From: Paracoccus alkenifer
GTDB lineage: Bacteria; Pseudomonadota; Alphaproteobacteria; Rhodobacterales; Rhodobacteraceae
Direction: 5' to 3'
Length of the DNA stretch: 64,000 bases
Assembly: GCF_900108405.1 (NCBI RefSeq)
Contig: NZ_FNXG01000004.1
Coordinates: 62,001 to 126,000 of the forward strand
The translations under genes and the position numbers were made by a program. Under the pieces are notes generated by a model that saw nothing but the letters and a program-made list of their open reading frames with translations, made no database searches and was not told where the DNA came from. Each line of letters opens with the position of its first letter. Position 1 is the first letter of the stretch. Below, one piece after another: positions 45,215-54,716 of the stretch.

Positions 45215-46507
45215 ATGAGACTGCCGAATCGGGCCACTTCCGTCACTTTGCGCAACTCCGGCCGCGATTCGCGCCGGCGGCTGGTGCTGCTGGCCGACGG
45301 CGATCACAAGCGGCGCCGGGCGCTGTCGCGCGAGCTGACGCAGGCAGGGTATCTGGTGCTTGAGGTCGCCGATGGAACCGTCGCGCTGGAAATTTGCCGC
45401 GAACGGGAACCCGACCTGATCCTGGCTGATTTCACGCTCGAACGGCTGTCGGGGCTGGATCTGTGCCGGGCGCACCGGGCATTGCGGCGGCAAGGCTATG
45501 GGTATTTCATCCTGCTCAGCCCCGACAGGCGCCGCGTGGACGTTGCCGGTGCCCTGCAAGCCGGCGCCGATGAGCTGGTGGTCCGGCCCGTCGCGGGGGC
45601 AGAGCTTCTGGCGCGAATCGCCGCGGCCGAGCGGGTTCTGGATATGCAAGACAACCTTGCCGCCGCGAATCACGAACTGCAAACCGCGCTGGAACGGCTG
45701 AGCCAGACGCAGGAACAGATGAATGCCGACCTTCGCGCGGCCCGGCGGTTCCAGCAAGCGATGCTGCGTGAACACCAGCAGCGTTTCGGTCCGTTCAGGA
45801 TTACGCTGCTGATGCGCCCGGCCGGGATGATTGGCGGGGATTTCGTCGGATTTCATCGGCTTGCAGACGATACCGTCGGAATTCACGCGGTTGATGTGTC
45901 GGGACAGGGCGTTGCGGCGGCACTGCTGACGGCGCGATTGTCCGCGCAGATCGAAACGATGGCCCATGACCTGCGGGCCTCGGTTTCGGGGCTGGTGACG
46001 GCGCTGAACGACATGATGCTGGATGGCCCGCAGACGGACGCCTATCTGACGATGGTCTATGCCCGGCTGGATCTGGCGCGCGGGCAGGTGCGTCTGGTGC
46101 AGGCGGGCCATCCCCACCCGGTGATCCAGCGTGCGGATGGCCGCGTCGAACAGGTCGGCCATGGCGGATTGCCCGTGGGGGTGGTCGCAGACGCCCGCTA
46201 TGACGAGCTTGAGATCGCGCTGGACCCCGGCGACCGGATGCTGATCGTATCGGACGGCATCACCGAGGCGGTGGGCCCAAGGGGGGACATGCTGGGGTCC
46301 GAGGGGCTGCGGGCGATTTTGCAACTGAATGCGCCGCTGTCGGGCCATGCGCTGCTGGAATCGATGTCCTGGTCAGTGTCAAGCTTTGCCAGCGGCGACA
46401 AGGCCGACGACCGCTCGGCAGTATTGATCGAACACCTGCCCGGCGCGGCCGTGCTGCCGCATCCAGGCGCCCGCCCGGACGACGCGCCGCCCGAACCGCC
46501 TACATGA
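45215..46507 (+). CDS. response regulator with PP2C-type (SpoIIE/RsbU) phosphatase domain
   Basis: This is a 430-residue protein. Residues 20-135 form a receiver domain with phospho-acceptor Asp72 in LILADFTLE and Ser102. The usual Lys of the last strand is Arg (VVRPV, residue 124). A coiled-coil linker (about 140-180) follows. The PP2C phosphatase has GGDFVGF, DVSGQG, SDGITEA and DDRSAV acidic metal sites. Such proteins dephosphorylate anti-sigma-factor antagonists in stress control. No kinase or antagonist gene is next to it. Confidence 0.9.
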   Translation: MRLPNRATSVTLRNSGRDSRRRLVLLADGDHKRRRALSRELTQAGYLVLEVADGTVALEICREREPDLILADFTLERLSGLDLCRAHRALRRQGYGYFILLSPDRRRVDVAGALQAGADELVVRPVAGAELLARIAAAERVLDMQDNLAAANHELQTALERLSQTQEQMNADLRAARRFQQAMLREHQQRFGPFRITLLMRPAGMIGGDFVGFHRLADDTVGIHAVDVSGQGVAAALLTARLSAQIETMAHDLRASVSGLVTALNDMMLDGPQTDAYLTMVYARLDLARGQVRLVQAGHPHPVIQRADGRVEQVGHGGLPVGVVADARYDELEIALDPGDRMLIVSDGITEAVGPRGDMLGSEGLRAILQLNAPLSGHALLESMSWSVSSFASGDKADDRSAVLIEHLPGAAVLPHPGARPDDAPPEPPT

Positions 46508-47165
46508 TCAGCACCTGCGTCCCCACTTTGGTCAAGTTATAAAGCTGCACGATATGTTCGTTATACAGCCCGATACAGCCGTTCGAGGATTTCCGGCCGA
46601 TCTTGCGCGTATCATGCGTGCCGTGGATGCGGTAATACTGCCAGCTCAACCACAGGGCGTGCGTGCCCATGGGATTGTCCGGCCCGGGCGGCACGAAATC
46701 GGGCCATTCGGGGTTGCGCTTTTTCATCTCGGGGGTCGGCGCCCAGCTGGGGCCCTCGACCTTTCGGATGATCTCGGTCCGGCCGGTGCGGGTCAGGTCG
46801 GGGCTGACCGGGACCGACGTCGGGAACAGGCGGAAATCGCTGCCGTCCTCGGACCAGAAGCTGAGCGCCCGAGAGGTCAGGTCGACCAGGATCGCGCCGT
46901 TCTTCAGCGTGGTGAAATAGGGGCGCCAGTCGTGCATCCGAAAGCTGGACACGTTGCGGCGGTTGTCTTGTGTCGCATCGACCTGGACCACGCCCGCATC
47001 CGGCGCGGCCCCCGGCGCGACCGGCAGGATTCGCCGCAGCATCTGGCCCGTCCAGGGATCGACGCCCTGAGCGGCAACGGGGCCGGCCAATCCCGCCGCA
47101 CCCAGCGCGGCCGATGCTGCAAGAAAGCGGCGCCGGCTGAAGGCGGACGAGGGGTTCGCGGACAT
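46500..47165 (-). CDS. L,D-transpeptidase (YkuD domain), Tat-type leader
   Basis: This is a 221-residue periplasmic enzyme. The leader SRRRFLAASAALGAAG is twin-arginine type, ending at about AAQG. The YkuD active site is HGTHDTRKIGRKSSNGCIGL with His181 and the nucleophile Cys197. It forms 3-3 crosslinks or attaches proteins to peptidoglycan. ATG 47165 follows AAAGGAAAAAT. Its 3' end overlaps that of the convergent phosphatase gene by eight bases. Confidence 0.94.
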   Translation of the reverse strand: MSANPSSAFSRRRFLAASAALGAAGLAGPVAAQGVDPWTGQMLRRILPVAPGAAPDAGVVQVDATQDNRRNVSSFRMHDWRPYFTTLKNGAILVDLTSRALSFWSEDGSDFRLFPTSVPVSPDLTRTGRTEIIRKVEGPSWAPTPEMKKRNPEWPDFVPPGPDNPMGTHALWLSWQYYRIHGTHDTRKIGRKSSNGCIGLYNEHIVQLYNLTKVGTQVLIM

Positions 47166-47342
47166 GGATTTTTCCTTTCTGCCTTGGCCCTTCCGGCTCT
47201 TGCGGCGCAATTGCTCGAAGATCTGCTGTCAGCAGATAGCCCGGACGCGGTGCAGATCAACTCAAACCCGTGTCATCAGCCCCGATTTCCCCTGCATTGC
47301 GGTCGCACGGTCACAAGCGGCGCGACCGGCGCGCAGGCCGCA

Positions 47343-47855
47343 TCATCCGTCCAGCCGCACGAAATCCCTGACGCTGCCAAGCCCGGGGCCGACCTCGGCC
47401 CAGTTGGCAGTCTGGAAATCCAGCACGAGCGTCGCCGCCGTCGGATAGCTGCGGAACTGCGGATCCATCGGCACCCGCGACGGCAGCATGGCGGCAAAGG
47501 CGGCAATGCCGGGGTTGTGGCCGATCATCATCACCGTGGGCGCCGTCGCCGTGCGCAAGACCCGCAGCATCGTTTCAGGATCGGCGTGATACAGGGCAGG
47601 CTCGATCCGCAGGACCGGCAGCGTCTCGAACACCGCCTCGGCCGCGCAGTCCCAGGTCTCGGCCGTGCGGCGAGAGGACGAGCACAGCACCTCTTCGGGG
47701 TCATAGCCGCGGCCGGCCAGCCAGTCGCCCAACGCCCGCGCCGAACGCCGGCCGCGTGCGTTCAGCGGGCGGTCATGGTCGGAAACCGAAGGATCGTCCC
47801 AATCCGACTTGGCGTGGCGGGTCAGGATCAGGCGGCAATGTCCGGGTGGTGTCAT
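47343..47855 (-). CDS. sixA: SixA-type histidine phosphatase
   Basis: This is a 170-residue member of the histidine phosphatase superfamily. The catalytic His is in LILTRHAKSDWD (about residue 14). A second His is in MMIGHNPGIAAFA. SixA proteins remove phosphate from histidine phosphotransfer domains or from PTS-Ntr proteins. It lies alone between the transpeptidase and argB, and the partner is unknown. Confidence 0.9.
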   Translation of the reverse strand: MTPPGHCRLILTRHAKSDWDDPSVSDHDRPLNARGRRSARALGDWLAGRGYDPEEVLCSSSRRTAETWDCAAEAVFETLPVLRIEPALYHADPETMLRVLRTATAPTVMMIGHNPGIAAFAAMLPSRVPMDPQFRSYPTAATLVLDFQTANWAEVGPGLGSVRDFVRLDG

Positions 47856-47943
47856 CCTGATCCGTCCCTTTGCGTAGTTGCGGCAATGAATTAGACTGCC
47901 ACCCGATCATCGCGCCCGCAAGCGGCTCTGCGAAAGACAGGCG

Positions 47944-48858
47944 TCAAAGTTCGCTTCCGCCCTGGCGCAGCCCGTGCGGCTTGATCCGCGGCTCGGTCGA
48001 GCGGATCAGGCTGCCGGCCCCCTGTTCGGTGAAAAGCTCAAGCAGCGCGGCATGGGGCACCCGCCCATCCAGAATCACCACGGCGCGCACCCCCTGGGCC
48101 AGCGCCTCCAGCGCGGTTTCGGTCTTGGGGATCATCCCGCCGGCGATGGTCCCGTCCGCGATCATCGCGCGCACCTGGTCCGGGTGGATCTGCGTCAACA
48201 CCTGCCCCGAGCCGTCCTTGACCCCCGCCACATCGGTCAAAAGCAGCAGCCGGTCGGCCTGCAACGCGCCGGCGATGGCCCCCGCAGCGGTATCGCCGTT
48301 GACGTTGAAGGTTTCGTTATCCGCCATGCCGGTCGCGACCGGGGCGATCACCGGGATCAGCCCGGCGGTATAGAGATCGCGGATGATCTGGACGTTCATT
48401 TCCACCGGGCGGCCGACAAAGCCCAGCTCGGGGTCGTCGGCTTCGCACACCATCAGGTCGTCGTCCTTGCCGGAAATCCCGATGGCGCGGCCTCCGGCGT
48501 CGTTGATGGCCTGGACGATGCGCTTGTTCACCAGCCCGGCCAGCACCATCTCGACCACCTGGACGGTTTCCTTGGTGGTGACGCGCTTGCCGCGGACGAA
48601 ATGGCTTTCGATGCCCAGCCGGCCAAGCAGTTCGTTGATCATCGGCCCGCCGCCATGAACAACAACCGGATGGATGCCGACCTGTTTCATCAACACGATG
48701 TCGCGGGCGAATTCGGACATGGCGTCGTCGTCGCCCATGGCGTTTCCGCCGAATTTCACGACGACGACCGCACCGGCATAGCGCTGCATATAGGGCAGGG
48801 CCTCGGACAGGGTGCGGGCGGTGGTGACGAAGTCTCGGTCCATGCGCTGCGGTCTCAT
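47944..48858 (-). CDS. argB: acetylglutamate kinase
   Basis: This is a kinase of about 304 residues that phosphorylates N-acetylglutamate in arginine synthesis. It shows [37 protein letters not shown] and the late [14 protein letters not shown]. The N-terminal helix ([17 protein letters not shown]) is the extension seen in arginine-inhibited hexameric forms, so feedback control is likely. ATG 48858 or ATG 48843 may be the start. Confidence 0.96.
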   Translation of the reverse strand: MRPQRMDRDFVTTARTLSEALPYMQRYAGAVVVVKFGGNAMGDDDAMSEFARDIVLMKQVGIHPVVVHGGGPMINELLGRLGIESHFVRGKRVTTKETVQVVEMVLAGLVNKRIVQAINDAGGRAIGISGKDDDLMVCEADDPELGFVGRPVEMNVQIIRDLYTAGLIPVIAPVATGMADNETFNVNGDTAAGAIAGALQADRLLLLTDVAGVKDGSGQVLTQIHPDQVRAMIADGTIAGGMIPKTETALEALAQGVRAVVILDGRVPHAALLELFTEQGAGSLIRSTEPRIKPHGLRQGGSEL

Positions 48859-48921
48859 GCGGAAAGGAATCCCTGTTTCTGCCGCGACGCTAGGCAATGC
48901 GCACCACAAGGTAAATAGCGG

Positions 48922-51825
48922 CTACAGAATGAAATCCCCTTCGGACAGGATCGGCGCGTTGTTCAGCAGGATCGCCATGTCGGCGATACCATCGCCGTTC
49001 AGATCGGCCTCGACGATGGTGCGACCGCCGTGAAAGAACCAGCGCAGCTCGCCCGCGGCGCCCGAAAACGACTGATCGCCGATCAGATGCAGCCCCAGCC
49101 CGGTGAACTGCATCCGATCCTGGCCGGGGATGAAATCGGTGATGCGGTCCTCGGCCCCCGGGCGCGAATCGCCGGCGTCGTCAAAGATGAACACATCCGC
49201 CCCGATCCCGCCGGTCAGCGTGTCGGCGCCGGGCCCGCCGTGCAGCGTGTCATTGCCGTGGCCGCCGATCAGCCAGTCGTTGCCGGCACCCCCGTAAAGC
49301 AGGTCGTCGTCCCAGCCGCCGTCCAGGGTATCATCGCCGTCGCCGCCATAAAGCACGTCGTTGCCGCCCTCGCCCATGAGCAGGTCGTTGCCTTCATCCC
49401 CGTAAAGCGTGTCGTTGCCGATCCCCCCGAACAGCCGGTCGTTGCCCGTGCCGCCATAGATCAGGTCGTCACCGCCGTTGCCGCGCAGCGTGTCATTGCC
49501 GGCGCCGCCGTAAATCGTGTCGTTGCCGCCCTCGCCATAGATGAAATCGTCGCCGTCGTCGCCATACAGCAGATCCTCATCCTCGCCGCCAAAGATCAGA
49601 TCGTTGCCGGGGCCACCATAGATCACGTCGCGCCCCGGCCCGCCCAGGATCAGGTCGTCGCCGGCACCGCCGTAAATCGTGTCGTTGCCGGGGCCGCCCA
49701 GGATATTGTCGTTGCCGCCGCCGGCCTCAATCCAGTCGTTGCCCGCGCCGCCGCGGATGGTGTCGTGCCCGTCGCCCGCGTAGAAGCGGTCGTTGCCCGC
49801 GCCCCCGAACATCATGTTGTTGCCTTCAAGGTCGATAAAGACGTTGTCGCCGTTCAGGTCCAGCAGCAGGTCGTCGCCCGGCCCCCCTACCATGGTGTCG
49901 TTGCCGGCCATGCCGAACAGGCGGTCGTTGCCCGGCCCGCCGTCGATATAGTCGTCGCCGGCGCCGCCGTTGATGCGGTCGTTGCCCTCGCCGCCATAGA
50001 TCATGTCGTTGCCGGTCTCGCCCGCGATCAGGTCGTCGCCGTCGCCGCCCCAGATCGTGTCGTTGCCCGCCCCGCCCATGATCAGGTCGTCACCCGCCCC
50101 GCCATACAGCAGATCGTTGCTGCCCGCGCCCCAGATCGTGTCATCGCCATCGCCCCCGAGGATACTGTCCGCCCCCTCTCCGCCATGCAGGAAATCGTCC
50201 AGATCGCTGCCAAAGATGGTGTCGTCGCCCCCGTAGCCGTAGATCGTCGATCCCCCGCGCGAGGCGGTCAGCACGTCGCCGATCGCCGTGCCGTGGATGG
50301 TCGAGCGCACGTCGGGCGGCTGGTAATGGGTGATCGGGAACAGCGAGTTGTCAAAATGGCTGGCGTCCAGCGGCTGGCCGTCGCGGGTGTGGACATCGAT
50401 GATGGTTTCGCCGAAACGAATACTGATACCGTCCGGCAGCGGCTGAAAGCGCAGCTGCTGGACCGAACGGATCATCCCCAGCATCGACAGGTCGATACGG
50501 TCGATGCCGGGTTCATAATCGCCGATCTGCACCTTTCCGGCGATGGGCAGCGGGACGAAGGTATCCGCTCCGTTCCCGCCATACAGCCAGACGGTACGGT
50601 TGCCGGCGATCAGGATGTCGTCGCCGTCGCCGCCGTTGATGCGCGTGGTGCCGTTGCCGCCCTGAATCAGGTCGTTGCCGGCGGTGCCGTCATGCGCCCC
50701 CGCGCCGACCTGCACGGTCCGGCCGATGACGCCGGGGTCGATGATGAACTGGCTGACGCCCTGTTCCACCTGCGAGGCCGCGAACACCGCGATCTTGCCG
50801 CCCACCTCGCGCACCGCCAGGGCCGAGACGTCCATCAGCGTGGTGTCCAGCTGGTCCGCGATGGTATCAAGGTGGATCAGCCGCCCGTCGGGCGACAGGG
50901 TAAACAGGCTCAGCCCGTCGTCGGTCCCGCCGGCCACGATATAAGCGCGGCCGTCGATGGTCACGGCCTCCATCACCGTGGCGTTCTGGAACCGCGTGGT
51001 CAGTTCGTCGATGACGTGATCGACCGGGATCAGCGCGCCGTCGGGCATCACCCGCACCGTGGTCAGCGACGAGCTTTGCGCCGAGCTGACCACCAGAAAA
51101 TGCCGGCCCGCGACCTCGACCGCCGCGATGTCGCGCGGCCCGTTGAAGCCGGTGCCGTTGTCGGCGCTGAAAAACTCCGCAGGCTCAAGCGAGCCATCGG
51201 GCCGGACCCGGTGCGAGGCGATGAAATTCCCCCGCGTCGAGGCGCTGATCAGCAAGTCCAGCCCGCCGACCCGCAAGGCCAGCACCGAATCGATCTGCGC
51301 GCCCGGCGGCAGGCCGGCGGGGATTGTGGTGCTGTCGCCGCGCAGCAACTGCCCGTTCGGCTGCTGGTGCCACAAGGTCACGCCCGCCTGCCCGTGGGTC
51401 GTGCCATGGACCAGCGACAACCCGCTGGCGGTGGTAAAGCTGCCGGCATTCAGCAGGTTCGCCGGCAGTCCCGCACCGGCAAGCCCCGAATCCGCGCCGC
51501 CGCGCCCGGTTTCCGTCAGGAAATACGCATGTTCCGCCCCCTGCCGCAGCCCCGTCGCCAGCAGCGACACCCCGCCCGGCCGGTCGATCAGCACCGCCTG
51601 CGGATCGGCCAGATGGGTCAGCTGCTGGTGATATTCATGATCGCCCAGCCAGCGCAGCGCGGCATCTGCCCCGTCCACGCCCCAGATCGACAGCCCCCCG
51701 CCCCCATAGGTCACGCCGACCAGCACGACCTGCGTGCCCACCTGCCCCAAGGTCAGGTCGGACAGGTTTTCGACATAGCCCTGCGTTATTGTTGCCACAT
51801 GCTGGAAACCGACCATAAGCCCCAT
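48922..51825 (-). CDS. large RTX (hemolysin-type calcium-binding) secreted protein
   Basis: This is a protein of about 967 residues. Residues 1-390 look like repeated beta strands (LVGVTYGGGGLSIWGVDG, then several units with ALxVxExGGxxxLxxxS), as in a beta-propeller. After one short RTX patch, 39 nonapeptides of the GGxGxDxLx type follow without a break (about residues 520-870). The C-terminus GADVFIFDDAGDS to ITDFIPGQDRMQF is like serralysin-type proteins, and a type I secretion signal is expected after it. There is no protease motif. Secretion genes are not in the window. GTG 51828 and ATG 51816 are other possible starts. Confidence 0.93.
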   Translation of the reverse strand: MGLMVGFQHVATITQGYVENLSDLTLGQVGTQVVLVGVTYGGGGLSIWGVDGADAALRWLGDHEYHQQLTHLADPQAVLIDRPGGVSLLATGLRQGAEHAYFLTETGRGGADSGLAGAGLPANLLNAGSFTTASGLSLVHGTTHGQAGVTLWHQQPNGQLLRGDSTTIPAGLPPGAQIDSVLALRVGGLDLLISASTRGNFIASHRVRPDGSLEPAEFFSADNGTGFNGPRDIAAVEVAGRHFLVVSSAQSSSLTTVRVMPDGALIPVDHVIDELTTRFQNATVMEAVTIDGRAYIVAGGTDDGLSLFTLSPDGRLIHLDTIADQLDTTLMDVSALAVREVGGKIAVFAASQVEQGVSQFIIDPGVIGRTVQVGAGAHDGTAGNDLIQGGNGTTRINGGDGDDILIAGNRTVWLYGGNGADTFVPLPIAGKVQIGDYEPGIDRIDLSMLGMIRSVQQLRFQPLPDGISIRFGETIIDVHTRDGQPLDASHFDNSLFPITHYQPPDVRSTIHGTAIGDVLTASRGGSTIYGYGGDDTIFGSDLDDFLHGGEGADSILGGDGDDTIWGAGSNDLLYGGAGDDLIMGGAGNDTIWGGDGDDLIAGETGNDMIYGGEGNDRINGGAGDDYIDGGPGNDRLFGMAGNDTMVGGPGDDLLLDLNGDNVFIDLEGNNMMFGGAGNDRFYAGDGHDTIRGGAGNDWIEAGGGNDNILGGPGNDTIYGGAGDDLILGGPGRDVIYGGPGNDLIFGGEDEDLLYGDDGDDFIYGEGGNDTIYGGAGNDTLRGNGGDDLIYGGTGNDRLFGGIGNDTLYGDEGNDLLMGEGGNDVLYGGDGDDTLDGGWDDDLLYGGAGNDWLIGGHGNDTLHGGPGADTLTGGIGADVFIFDDAGDSRPGAEDRITDFIPGQDRMQFTGLGLHLIGDQSFSGAAGELRWFFHGGRTIVEADLNGDGIADMAILLNNAPILSEGDFIL

Positions 51826-51920
51826 CACCCCCGGAAATCAGGACCGATACTGCCCTCTTTCGGATTAACAGAGGATGACCCGCGCCCCGGTTTTTACCTT
51901 GGATTTTACCGGCCCACGGG

Positions 51921-53051
51921 TCAGCCGCGCCGGAACGGGCCGAATTCCGCGGTTTCCGCGATGTCGTCGCCGACCAGCCGGATTTCGCGGCGCAGGTAAT
52001 CCTCGACCGCGCGGCGGAACCCCGGATCGGCGATCCAGTGCAGCGAGTGCGTTTCAGCCGGCATATAGCCGCGGGCAAGTTTGTGTTCGCCCTGCGCCCC
52101 GGCCTCGACCCGCGACAGCCCCTGCGCGATCGCAAAGTCGATGGCGCGGTGATAGCACAGCTCGAAATGCAGGCAAGGGTGATCCTCGATACAGCCCCAA
52201 TAGCGGCCGAACAGCGCGTCCTGCCCGATCAGGTTCAGCGCGCCGGCGACCGGGCGGCCGTCGCGTTCCGCCAGCACCAGCAGGCAATCGTCGCGCATGG
52301 TCTGGTGCAGCAGGTCAAAGAACGCCCGCGTCAGATAGGGCCGGCCCCATTTGCGCCCGCCGGTGTCCTGATAGAACGCCCACATCGCGTCCCAGTGTTC
52401 CGGGCGCAGGTCGTCGCCGGTCAGGGACAGGATCCGGCCGCCGAACGCATTGGCGCGTTCGCGTTCCTTGCGCAGCGCCTTGCGCTTGCGGCTGGACAGC
52501 GCGGCCAGAAAATCATCGTAGCTGGCGTAACCCGCGTTCAGCCAGTGGTATTGCGTGCTGGTCCGCCCCAGCCAGCCCTGCGATTCGCCGAAAGCCCGTT
52601 CCCCCTCCGTGCAAAAGGTCACATGGACCGAGGACAGCCCCGCCTGCCCCGCCACCTGCGCCATCGCCGCCAGCAGCGCCCCCTGCACCCGGCTGTCGCG
52701 GGCGATCAGCCGCGGGCCGGTCACGGGGGTAAAGGGCACGGCGCATTGCAGCTTGGGGTAATACTGCCCGCCGGCGCGGTGCCACGCCTCGGCCCAGCCG
52801 TGGTCAAAGATATACTCGCCCTGGCTGTGGGTTTTCAGATAGGCCGGCGCCACCCCCACCACCTGCCCGGCCGCCCGCGCCACCAGATGCGAGGGATGCC
52901 AGCCCGTCCCCTCGCCCACCGACCCCGAGACCTCCAGCGCCGACAGGAAACGGTGGCTTGTGAACGGATCGCCGCCCGCCCCGCAGGCATCCCACAGGGC
53001 GGCATCAACCGCGTCGATGCGGGGCAGGACGGAAACGCTCAGCTCGGCCAT
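51921..53051 (-). CDS. FemAB/GNAT-like N-acyltransferase (COG3146 type)
   Basis: This is a 376-residue soluble protein of the double-GNAT type often called peptidogalycan biosynthesis protein. Typical stretches are DPFTSHRFLSALEVSGSVG, VGVAPAYLKTHSQGEYIFDHG, LSSRKRKALRKERERA and GRYWGCIEDHPCLHFELCYH. The exact acceptor is not known in this family. ATG 53051 gives the usual family length. It does not share an obvious operon with the RTX gene, which is 95 bases downstream. Confidence 0.88.
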   Translation of the reverse strand: MAELSVSVLPRIDAVDAALWDACGAGGDPFTSHRFLSALEVSGSVGEGTGWHPSHLVARAAGQVVGVAPAYLKTHSQGEYIFDHGWAEAWHRAGGQYYPKLQCAVPFTPVTGPRLIARDSRVQGALLAAMAQVAGQAGLSSVHVTFCTEGERAFGESQGWLGRTSTQYHWLNAGYASYDDFLAALSSRKRKALRKERERANAFGGRILSLTGDDLRPEHWDAMWAFYQDTGGRKWGRPYLTRAFFDLLHQTMRDDCLLVLAERDGRPVAGALNLIGQDALFGRYWGCIEDHPCLHFELCYHRAIDFAIAQGLSRVEAGAQGEHKLARGYMPAETHSLHWIADPGFRRAVEDYLRREIRLVGDDIAETAEFGPFRRG

Positions 53052-53082
53052 GACGCCCAAGATAGGCACTGGCGCGCCGGGT

Positions 53083-53410
53083 TCAAACGTCTGGCGCTGC
53101 CACGGGACCGCGACAGCCAGCAGCCCGAAGGTCACTGACCTTTTCAGCGACCGCGACCGGCCCGCCACGCAGCAGCAGCGCCGTCCAGCCATGCCCGGCC
53201 TCGCCGAGCCGAAGCCATTCGATGCCCAGCCGCTGCGCATCGCCTTCGGCCTTGAAATCCTGCACCGTGCCCGGCCAGGCCGGCCCCTCGTGCCACAGCT
53301 CGCCCTCGATAAGGATCACATCCTTGGGGTGAAAGCTGGATTCGTCGCGGGTGATCGCATCGCCCCCGCCCGAATTCGTCGCGGGTGATCCTGTCGACGC
53401 CCCGAAATCC
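53083..53410 (-). pseudogene. start-less ORF remnant downstream of array copy A
   Basis: In frame with the stop at 53083 there is a readable stretch of about 85 residues (FHPKDVILIEGELWHEGPAW and on, with GLGEAGH-like turns). No ATG, GTG or TTG is found at its proper start. The spacers of the other two array units hold a 22-residue version beginning MIFHPEDVTLTQDARW. This unit thus seems to carry the longer, broken ancestor of a second small gene. The short GATCACCCGCGACGAAT is also duplicated here. Confidence 0.45.
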
Positions 53411-53416
53411 CGCAGG

Positions 53417-53875
53417 CTAGGCAATGCTGTAGCGCCTCCCAATCTCGGCCAGCACCTCGCGCGAGCGCGGCGAATGATGCGGCGCATCGAGATATTCGGC
53501 ATAGGGATAGTCAAAGATGCGGGCCTGCCGCACTGCCTCCAGCTGGTCGGCGGGGCCGAACAGCACAAAGAATTCATGCCCGCCCGGCATCCACAACCGC
53601 AAGCCGCCCGGAAAGGCCAGCAGCAGATCATAGGCACATAGCTCGTCAACCAATGTGGCGGCCTGCGGCAGGGTCAGGCCGGGATGCACCTGCGTCGCCC
53701 GGCTGAATTCATGGCTCCACAGCACCACCGACCCGGGCTTGGCCAGCGCGCCAAGGTCGAGGATATCACCACCAAAGACCGACTCGGGCAGCGGCATCGC
53801 CACCAGCCCCGCCGCACGCACCGCCTGCGGGTCCAGCGTATCGCCATCGGGGAAAAAGCGGGCAAATTCGTCCAT
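53417..53875 (-). CDS. array protein A (unknown family, tandem paralog)
   Basis: This is a 152-residue acidic soluble protein. It opens MDEFARFFPDGDTLDPQAVR and ends with FDYPYAEYLDAPHHSP and EIGRRYSIA. The middle (about residues 34-88) is the variable part. It is the last of three tandem copies on this strand. AAGGACAATC precedes the ATG. I do not recognise the family. The many aromatic and acidic residues and the copy number would suit an immunity-type or binding protein, but no toxin is evident nearby. Confidence 0.8.
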   Translation of the reverse strand: MDEFARFFPDGDTLDPQAVRAAGLVAMPLPESVFGGDILDLGALAKPGSVVLWSHEFSRATQVHPGLTLPQAATLVDELCAYDLLLAFPGGLRLWMPGGHEFFVLFGPADQLEAVRQARIFDYPYAEYLDAPHHSPRSREVLAEIGRRYSIA

Positions 53876-54066
53876 GATTGTCCTTTTCCGGGCAGAAACG
53901 GCCCGCCGCCTTGCGGTTGCGGGCCAGTCACGACCCTCCCCTCACATGCCACCGCGCGTCTTGGGTCAATGTCACATCCTCGGGGTGAAAGATCATTGCC
54001 AAAACCGATCCGCACCTGCCCGCCACCGTCGCGGGTAATCCTGTCGAGGCCCCGAAATCCGCCAAG

Positions 54067-54525
54067 CTAGGCAATGCTGTAGCGCCTTCCGATCTCGGCC
54101 AGCACCTCGCGCGAGCGCGGCGAATGATGCGGCGCATCGAGATATTCGGCATAGGAATAGTCAAAGATGCGGGCCTGCCGCACTGCCTCCAACTGGTCGG
54201 CGGGGCCGAACAGCACAAAGAACTCGTGCCCGCCCGGCATCCACACCCGCAACCCGCCCTGATACGCCAGCAGCAGGTCATAGATACCCGATTCAAAGGC
54301 CAGTCGGGCGGCCCGTGGCGGCGTCAGGCCGGGATGCACCTGCGGCGTCGAGCCGAGCACCCAGTTCCACAGCATCATCGGCCCGGGCCCGGCCAGCGCG
54401 CCAAGGGCGATGATCTGATCACGGATGGCAAGTTCCGGCAGCGGCATCGCCGCCAGCCCCGCCGCACGCACCGCCTGCGGGTCCAGCGTATCGCCATCGG
54501 GGAAAAAGCGGGCAAATTCGTCCAT
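54067..54525 (-). CDS. array protein B (unknown family, tandem paralog)
   Basis: This is a 152-residue paralog of copies A and C. Its N-terminal 32 residues and its last 60 residues are almost the same as theirs. The middle is the most divergent: LAIRDQIIALGALAGPGPMM, then NWVLGSTPQVHPGLTPPRAA and FESGIYDLLLAYQGG. This pattern of fixed ends and changed core suggests selection for diversity in the core or gene conversion at the ends. The ribosome site is kept. Confidence 0.8.
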   Translation of the reverse strand: MDEFARFFPDGDTLDPQAVRAAGLAAMPLPELAIRDQIIALGALAGPGPMMLWNWVLGSTPQVHPGLTPPRAARLAFESGIYDLLLAYQGGLRVWMPGGHEFFVLFGPADQLEAVRQARIFDYSYAEYLDAPHHSPRSREVLAEIGRRYSIA

Positions 54526-54716
54526 GATTGTCCTTTTCCGGGCAGAAACGGCCCGCCGCCTTGCGGTTGCGGGCCAGTCACGACCCTCCCCTCACATGCC
54601 ACCGCGCGTCTTGGGTCAATGTCACATCCTCGGGGTGAAAGATCATTGTCAAAACCGATCCGCACCCGCCCGATACCGTCGCGGGTGACCCTGTCGAGGC
54701 CCCGAAATCCGCCAAG

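Noticed and set aside
49200..50260. Possible CRISPR or satellite DNA because of regular 27-bp repeats
   Set aside because: The period of 27 bases without unique spacers is exactly nine codons of the RTX motif, so it is coding.
49030..51999. A 989-codon plus-strand frame with VVAxAxxxxVVA repeats
   Set aside because: It is the reverse complement of the RTX nonapeptide array. The repetition comes from the glycine/aspartate codons on the other strand.
53051..53240. An N-terminal extension of the FemAB/GNAT-like protein by 63 residues
   Set aside because: The extra part has a composition unlike the rest, lacks a ribosome site and overlaps the array remnant; ATG 53051 gives the family length.
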